Shown in pieces: positions 57,201 to 64,000 of a stretch of DNA of 64,000 nt. Position 1 is the first letter of the stretch; each line of letters opens with the position of its first letter. The position numbers and the translations under genes are program-made. The notes beneath the pieces were generated by a model, which had not been told where the DNA came from, ran no database searches, and saw only the letters and a list, made by a program, of their open reading frames with translations. Location: positions 44,307,842 through 44,371,841 of the forward strand of contig CM059569.1 in NCBI GenBank assembly GCA_030386875.1. Direction: 5' to 3'. This stretch comes from Morinoia aosen. Its lineage: Eukaryota; Arthropoda; Malacostraca; Amphipoda; Talitridae.

Positions 57201-58680
57201 AAGACTGAGACAGTATGCTTTTTTTGGAAGCAGCAGGTGCAGAATCATCTACCGGTGATTTCTCAACATCACAATTCCTCTTCTGTTCACTGCAGGGTGA
57301 AGACTCCGCAGAACTCTGGACTCCGGAAAGACACGGGATGTATGACAAGAAACCTTTCACACATTTGCTGTTCTTATCCTTGACTTGATCAGTTGAGTCA
57401 CACTCCGCTTTAATGTTACTATTTACATTGGAACTATTATTTGTACTACTGCAAACATGGTCTTTTCTCTTGGTAACCTTCCACCCATTGGATACGGACA
57501 TCTCTTTCTTCATTTTCCTCTGCTCTTTAAAAATTTGCTTGGATTTATCAGTGACTACAAACTTGGTACGCTCAGATTGCGACGAAGCAGACGAGTTGGA
57601 GCCGTTGCTGCTGTCATCACTGGAGTCCGAGACGAGCCAGCCGTCGCTTGTTCTGTGCGGGGCTGTGGACGAACTCGCCGCTTGTAAAACCTCATTTTTG
57701 CACTTCCCTAGGAGGTCATGCAAGTCCTCTTTTGGCTTCCCGCAATCTTCAGTTGAAGTAATCACGTGTGATTTATTATTAATAACAGAAACTGAGCTGT
57801 CACAACTGTTACTCTGTACATGGTTGGTAGAGCTCGAGCTACCACCGGCATCCACTGACGAAGCTGATGGTTGATGGCATTTTTGGACGACGCCCGACGA
57901 CGACGACACGGGGTAAGAAGCCTTTGTGTCAGAGGACGAAGAAGGATTCATGTCCAAGGACGAAGAAAGTTTCTTGTCAGAACCACTGGCTTGACACCTG
58001 CTGTCGCCGTTCTCAGTATCAGAAGCATCGGAATCATCGACGTAGGGAACAAGGCTGGTGCTTTTTAAAGAGTTCCCATTCACTGCACCACCACCACTTC
58101 CAGTGCTGGATGACAAAGCTTTCTTCTGCACCGACAATAAATAACCAGTCGAGTTTAATTTACTGGTCGAGCCAGAGAAGGTTTTGACAGGAGATGACAC
58201 AGAGGTGGAAGCTGATGCAGCGTTGGCAGTTTGGCTGATGACTTTGGGGGAGCTGAGCAGAGGCACGTTTGTTCTGACTATCATTTTGGGGCGGGACGGG
58301 GCCCCCAGCGCAGAAGACTTCACGTCGAATGTGATGCGCTCTCTGTACCAAGGAAGGGGCAACATTCATTACTCAACGTTGGTACACATGATAATGATGC
58401 TCCATTAACGGTCGCATCACGCTTTTCAGTACAACAAATTGTTATACTAGTTATCACTCCGTATCCACAAAAAAAAACACGTTTCAAGGAAGTTAAGAGA
58501 GTAAGACCTATTTAGTTTGGAGTGTAGAAGACGGGAAATGTAAGCTCAAGGTGTGGTCCAACCCCTCTCGAGTACTGTGAGCATAGAAACGGCAAGTTAA
58601 GAGGGGGGGGAGGAGGAGGGGGAGGGGGGAAGAGAGAGAGAAAAAAAATACAAGTGGGCATGAAAAATAGAAGACCCAAA

Positions 58681-58728
<48 letters not shown>

Positions 58729-61492
58729 CACACACACACCTGAGGTTACCTAACACTATCTTCGTGGATACGTCTGTTATATTGCATAGGATAGACTAAC
58801 CAAAACCTACTGATTATCCAATAAGTAATAGGTTTAGAGGTCAGTACAACACATATTAGGATTTTCTATGGAAAAGCTAAGAACCTAAAAGGAGAATAAA
58901 ATTAAATGAAACATAAGTTAACGAAATATGCAAAACATAAAACATAATTCACGTTCCGTTTTCATCAGCATTTGGGCTGTTCCGAGAGCCACCATATTTG
59001 CAATACCAAAATTTTACACAGCTTCAACTTCAGCATATAACACCAAACAGTCTATATTCATTAAAAATGTACACTAACAATTGCAGAGAAAAATAAGCAA
59101 AACCTAAGCTCAGATAGTAGAAAGAAAACTACCACTAATTATCAAATAGTGGATGATACACTAACAATTACAGTGCAAAATAAGCAAAGTCTAAGCCAAT
59201 GTATCCCTAAGTAGAGCCCCACCTCTGTTTGGGAGGGGGTAACCCGGCCGCAGGAGGTGCCGGCTGCGCAGGCTTGGGCCTGACCACCACCTGGCCGAGG
59301 TCCACGCTGCCGTTGGTGAGCTTGGCGGCCACCTTGCCTACAGAGCTGGACCTGCTGAGGGTGGGGGGGACGCCAGCATGCCTCGGGGCCTCCATCTTGT
59401 CGCTGGCAGACCGCACGAGACTGAACTCCTTGCCCTTGATGGGCGTGGCAGGCCGCTTCTCCAGCTCGTAGAACAGGATGTAGGGGTTGCGCAGCAGCAC
59501 TGACTGCACGCCCACCACTCGCACCTGCAAGCAGAACCGGGTTAAGTTTGCTATTGAATACCTTTGGATCTCATCTGATGTGAGCAACATCACAGTACTA
59601 GGGATAGAAGTAATTGTGGAGAGCTTGTTAGCACTTCAGAGGGAGTCTCTAGGTTGCACTGAAGGTAGTTTTATCCCCAGCTTACATCAGAGGACAGCCA
59701 ATGTTTGAAAATTATTCAGTCGATGTACATAAGTAGATCAAGGCTTACAAAGTATATCTTCCCAGGGATATAGTGGCATGTGTTCTAAGATAGGAAACGT
59801 GCCAATTTTATTCTTAAGAGTACTTTCATGAAGTACCCAGTTTTACCTGACTTCAAAACGAAGGATCCTCCTACATTCATACAAATGATTCAAATGAACA
59901 CATCTGAAGGTGCCACACTATGAAAGTAAGCTCATTAACAATCATAACTCTCATTCATCAGCAGAAGCAAACATGTGGAGAATGGGTTCCTAGTTCCCTA
60001 CGCATTATCATTATTATCGTAATTGTTTAACCACCATGACTACTAACAAGCAGAAGAGGACAGAAAGAAGAAGAGACTCACGGAGCAGTCGTCGAACTCA
60101 TACATGGTGCCGTTAGCGCCCTCAGCACAGGCGATGTAGTGCCCTCCATGCTGGGAGCCCCCCAAATGCACCACCATGGATACCAGCCTGTAGCTGTACC
60201 CGCCTCCAGAGGGCGCCTCGCTCCCATTCACAGCGCACCCGTTGCTGCTCTTACTCTTCCCGTGGCAGCCGTTCACGAAGCGAGAGAGGTCCAGGTGTCG
60301 CTGGATGTTGATGTGCTTCCCTATCTTGCACCCATTGAATGTGAACCTGTGGCAATTGATGAGAAGTTAGATGTGTGAATGGGAACCTGCCTCAACTTAT
60401 GTGACATTAGATGTGTTGTTTCAATGTTTGCATTTGCATGGGAACCTGCAGCAATTGATGTGAAGTTAGATGTGTTGTCTCAAGAAATTTTTGGATGTTA
60501 ACTTCCATCTATGAAGGTAAAATTAGATATGTTAAGAAATTTTTGACCGTGAAATTGCAGATAAGGTTAAATTTGGGAGGTTGTCTAACGAAACGTTTGA
60601 ATGTTGTGAACTTGCATGCAGGTAAAATTCAATTTTTTGTTTCAAGAAATTTTTGAATGTGAAATTGCAGCAAAGAAGGTAAAATTTGGGAGGTTGTCTA
60701 ACAAGACGTTTGAACGCAAACTTGCATGAAGGTAAAATTAAATTTTTTGTTTCAAGAAATATTCCGATTTGAGCTTGCATCAATGAAAGTGAAAATTCAT
60801 CTGTTGTCCCAAGAAATGTTTGAATGTGCACCTGTGCGAATAAATGGGAAATTCGATACGTTGTTTCAAACAATCTTCGAATGAGAACTCGCATTACAGA
60901 ATGAAAATTCTTATTATGTTGTTTCAAGAAACGTTGCACGCCTCTTAGCACGGGTGTGTGGCCCAACCAACAGCAGCAGCGCTAACTCTAAACTTCACCC
61001 CCAAATCCAAGGAATACAAAATGACCAATCAAATTGGATACAAAGTACATCACCAGATGAACTTGAACAAGTTCACGGAACTGACCGTTTGAGCTGTACA
61101 AGGAGCACGTTAGGAGGCCGCTCAATGAGAGACCGTTTCGTCGCGGGCACTTTCTTCTTGCAGCGCTCGCACTTGTAGCAGTTGGCCGCATCGAGGGTCT
61201 CCTTGCGGAAGTAATATTCAAGGGCCTGGTCCAGGCTGCTAGAGGTGCGGATGTCAAGCACCAGGTCTTGGAAGTGGGAGAAGGTGGTGGAGACGTAGTG
61301 GCACGCCGGGCACGACACTGCAACACAAATTTACAACACAATTTAGATGCATGAGCAACAACTGCAGCAAGAAGCATGGACCAGCAACACTTTGACCTCA
61401 ATTGGTTAAATTGAGGTTCAATATTCAACTCATATTTAAGTCTATTGAAAAAAATAATTTCGAAAATTTCAACTAGATCGTGCCTTCATATA

Positions 61493-61532
<40 letters not shown>

Positions 61533-63325
61533 CAAGAAAGTTTTAGACTCCCTTAACCACAACAAAGATGTTCCAAGAGAGGAAGGCACCATTTAGTATG
61601 GAGTTGAGGGAACGCAAAATCTATGCACAAGGTGCACAGAAACAGTAAGCTAAGAAAGAAGTTCATGAAACAAGAAAAAGTCGAAGAAGAAAGTAGTAGG
61701 TGCTGAAAAACAGGACAGCAGTGAACCGAAAAAACATGGTCCGTAACAAAACAAAAACCTATTCTATTTCAACAAAAGGAAACCTACCTAACCTTTAGCT
61801 CGGGCCCTCACATTGTCCCCCTGGGAGCGCTAATTCCCATAGATACAATAGTTGTATCCCCCTGAGGGGAGCCTTCATTTAGCTTACGTGAAACGCTATC
61901 AAGGCAGTTTTAAAGTCCTTCACACATTTGGTTCATACCAGATTGACTACATATTTATTCATATGAAATCATTACTCATATAAATCTTGGCATTTAAAAT
62001 TGCTGCCAATTAAAATCCAAATACTTGATCGCAAGAACGGCTCAAAAATAGGGTTCAACAGCAGTTCCTCTTGAATAATGCTTCTGACAAAATTTGTCAG
62101 CCTAACATGAAGCAAGAACCCCTAACAGCAGACTAAACAAAATTAGCCAAGCCTAACATGAAGCAAGAACCTCTAGCAACAAAATACCCAAAATTCACTC
62201 AGCCTAAAATCAATTTTTTCTCCTAAAATGAATTTCCTTTGAAGCTGCATAGCATGTGATGTATTTCCTAACAATATCTTATGAAAATATAATTTAGTAG
62301 TAAGAACCTTTAGCAGCAGACTAGACCAAATTTACTTCACATGAAGTAAGAACCTTCAGCAGGAGACTCTGCATGCCACAGCATACTAAAATGTAGCACA
62401 TGCTAACTTTACACAAGAACATTTAGCAGCAGACTTTCAGCATGCAAGCCCGAGACTGACCCTGCTGCCTGAGGTAGCCCCCAAAGATCTGGTTGAGAGG
62501 CGTGGTCTGCCTGGACAGGTGGTCCAGCTTGGTGGCGCGCCGGTAGATGAGATACGAGCGCTCCATGTGGTCCAGCAGCAGCTTGATGAACTCGTGCGCG
62601 TCCTCCTGGCGCCCCAGTATCAGCATCTTGCCGATACCTGCACGGTCACACGCGATCACTTGTGAACATGAACTACAAATTTGTCGTGATTACCTTGCAT
62701 GAGAAATGGTCACAACTTCTGTGATGTCAGCTTCACAAGAAAAGATTGGTCAATCCTCAACGACTTAACTAAATTCATTAATTGCCCTGTTACGGTCAAC
62801 ACGTACAGATACCCAACATGCACAAGGCACTTGGCATTCTCCAGACTACTCATATGCTCAGACTCCTTGCAGAGCTGCCGTGTTCTTATGTTTGCCACTA
62901 AACATAGATTCTCATCTAGTTTCTTTAATTTAATCCAATAAGTCTAATGTGCTCAAAATGAGCTACATCTAAATAATGCCTCGATAAGACTCGACTCATA
63001 AGCCTAAAAATTATTCGTCAGAAGCAGCAAATAAGCGATAACATGAACCTATTCACATATTTATCTTTAAGTAGATCCAGATGCAAAATTTATAAATAGT
63101 TTCACTCATCAAATCCTGAACAGATTTGAGCTCACACTTCAGTTTGGAGGCAATGAGGTGGGGTCTGATCACGTTCTGGTTGGGCTGCCTTGACAGCCGC
63201 AGCGTCTTGATCATGGCACAGAGAGAGCAGAAGGAGGCGTTCATGCCATTCTGGGAACACTGGTGCAGGTGGTTTTCACTTTCTTCCAGAAGCCAGTTGC
63301 CAAAGGCAGGGATGTGGAACAGAGC
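54239..63325 (-). CDS. scny: scrawny/USP36-like ubiquitin carboxyl-terminal hydrolase, 3' eight exons (partial)
   Basis: Minus-strand exons in order: 63,325-63,136, 62,637-62,461, 61,317-61,086, 60,346-60,082, 59,524-59,223, 58,342-56,751, 55,701-55,586 and 54,625-54,239 (stop). Phases match; 1,086 residues are visible. USP-domain landmarks are ALFHIPAFGNWL, GRQEDAHEF, IFGGYL, a zinc-binding pair CPAC … CYKCERC, LVQLKRF, and the His box GGHYIAC with EFDDCS. The order and wording resemble Drosophila scrawny and human USP36, nucleolar/nuclear deubiquitinases acting on histone H2B and ribosome-related substrates. A long Ser-rich exon, a conserved-looking charged segment (DERYNEEIDAARQKKRK) and a Gly/Arg-rich tail follow. 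The catalytic Cys exon must lie right of the window. Tandem repeats abut several splice sites. Confidence 0.92.
54626..55585 (-). other. Last intron of the scny-like gene
   Basis: Contains a copy of the ACCGGTA…AAATGAACAA dispersed repeat (about 55,245-55,375). CTCCTGCC/CACAGCACAGAATCA.GAC is duplicated near 55,385 and 55,508. Confidence 0.45.
55702..55970 (-). repeat. Tandem repeat at a scny acceptor (exon 55,701-55,586)
   Basis: Five to six units of about 35-60 bp (plus-strand CTGCTGCAACACACGAGTCT … ACTGAACTTAGTA) start at the real acceptor CAC|TGCAACATG. On the transcript strand each unit repeats TGTTGCAG, the motif that ends the intron. Confidence 0.72.
58602..58740. repeat. G-rich tract and (TA)n/(CA)n microsatellite in scny intron
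   Basis: G8-9 and GGAGG runs at 58,611-58,632, then (TA)n at 58,683-58,728 and (CA)n to 58,739. On the transcript strand the first part is a long pyrimidine tract. Confidence 0.85.
60347..60945 (-). repeat. ~55-62-bp tandem repeat at a scny acceptor (exon 60,346-60,082), about 10 units
   Basis: Plus-strand units begin GAATGTGAACCTG or GAATGTGAAATTGCAG and end TTGTTTCAAGAAATTTTT. The first unit is the intron/exon junction itself (GAATGTGAAC|CTGTGG). Each unit therefore carries a diverged copy of the acceptor and the first exon bases. Confidence 0.82.
61390..61950. mobile_element. TTAA-MITE-related sequence split by a retroposon
   Basis: 61,390-61,489 and 61,879 onward resemble the internal part of the MITE at 49,630-49,850 (ACTAGATCGTGCCTTCAT versus ACTGGATCATGCCTTCAT, continuing TTTAGCTT). 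Limits are approximate. Confidence 0.55.
61490..61870 (-). mobile_element. ~350-bp-family retroposon in scny intron, with (AAT)n tail
   Basis: Minus-strand copy starting CCCCTCAGGGGGATACAAC at 61,869 and ending in the simple-repeat tail at 61,497-61,530. The 8-bp duplication GCCTTCAT lies at 61,482-61,489 and 61,871-61,878. Confidence 0.88.
62060..62455 (-). repeat. Degenerate tandem repeat next to a scny donor
   Basis: About five diverged units with the plus-strand core AAGCAAGAACCTCTAGCAGC and an AGACTA.ACCAAAATT continuation. The last unit runs into the donor at 62,460. Confidence 0.6.
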
Positions 63326-64000
63326 CTGAAACCAAGAGAACCCCAGTCAATGACAAGTGAACCATTCAAGTTGTGCAAAGTGATGGCATATGACAATGCA
63401 AGGATTACATCTACTCTACATACCATCTTGATAGCAAGACCAGTGAAAAGAGGGGCATTAGGATTACCTATTTCAATTGCATTAATTTCAATAGTTCCTC
63501 ATTTGAAAAGATGAAACAAGATCTAAGGATGCATTGCAATAAAAAGATTGAACCCCACCTGATAATGCAACACTATTGATTCACCCATCAATGTGGTTAA
63601 GCTGAATGTCCAAAGATAAAAACACTTGAAAGCTTCAAGGCATAATAACATGAAGAGTGAAATACAAAGCATAGAGGTAAATGTATATCTTACACAGAAA
63701 ATGACATTAAAAAACTGCCAGCAACTAAAACAGTGAGAAACACTAAACTACACATCTCTACTGGCAAAAATATAGAAAATTATTCTCCCAGTTACCCAAG
63801 CTATACTATATACAACATGAACTTTTTTGCCTTTATGTTGTGCAACATAGCAAGATGAAAAAAAATAAAATAGAACCAAGAATTAGACAACCAGATTTTC
63901 CCTGCACTTGACACTGTATTGACTCATCACAAAATATCTATTAGAAAAAAATCACTCCTCAGCCCCTGGACCGGCACAAAGAAATCTAAGGTTAAACATA
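63326..64000 (-). other. scny intron sequence at the window edge
   Basis: No exon with the expected GNTCYxN catalytic-Cys motif is found in any frame. AT-rich, no repeat family recognised. Confidence 0.5.

Noticed and set aside
56872-58515. Plus-strand ORFs of 60-150 codons opposite the long scny exon
   Set aside because: Shadows of the Ser-rich coding strand; no splice structure or family match.
62060-62455. Donor-seeded array at the scny exon ending 62,461
   Set aside because: The repeat touches the donor, but I could not show that the unit contains the donor sequence itself, so it is only described as adjacent.

Overview
The window looks like nuclear DNA of an arthropod. Coding genes are split by short phase-compatible introns, the proteins resemble arthropod UDP-glycosyltransferases and the fly ubiquitin protease scrawny (scny/USP36), and the spaces are filled with decayed eukaryotic transposons, tRNA-derived SINEs and minisatellites. 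Nothing bacterial or viral is visible. Insect and crustacean cannot be separated from this sequence alone.

Layout. 1-8,460: degenerate and satellite repeats (a 20-bp satellite of about 101 copies at 1,440-3,456), a roughly 1-kb dispersed repeat R, and a PIF/Harbinger-ended composite transposon. 8,462-19,974 and 32,742-50,336: two copies of a segmental duplication, each holding one six-coding-exon UGT gene on the + strand (exons assembled here to 524 aa, 8 residue differences between them). 20,200-32,700, between the copies: a broken gag-like retrotransposon ORF, the second copy of R split by an 8-kb Harbinger composite, and within that a CR1/jockey-type LINE, a retroposon and a small MITE. 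50,336-54,238: gene-poor spacer. 54,239 to the right edge: the 3' eight exons of a scny/USP36-like deubiquitinase on the - strand, convergent with the UGT genes; its catalytic-Cys exon lies beyond the window.

The most unusual signal is a recurring relationship between tandem repeats and splice sites. The UGT exon-5 acceptor (27-bp unit, about 11 copies in gene 1, about 130 in gene 2), the exon-4 donor (54-bp unit, about 3 versus 18), the exon-3 donor (about 20-bp unit) and at least two scny acceptors are each the edge of an array whose units carry copies of that splice site. In addition, an old retroposon duplicated the UGT exon-2 acceptor inside its 14-bp target-site duplication. The UGT pair therefore gives a natural comparison: nearly identical exons with very different numbers of decoy splice sites.

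Transposon history can be read directly because the two duplicated segments supply empty sites: hAT 37,958-40,138 (8-bp duplication), TTAA MITE 49,630-49,850, retroposon 12,479-12,826 (12-bp duplication), and the Harbinger composite 23,541-31,580 (TAA), whose empty site survives at 4,300.
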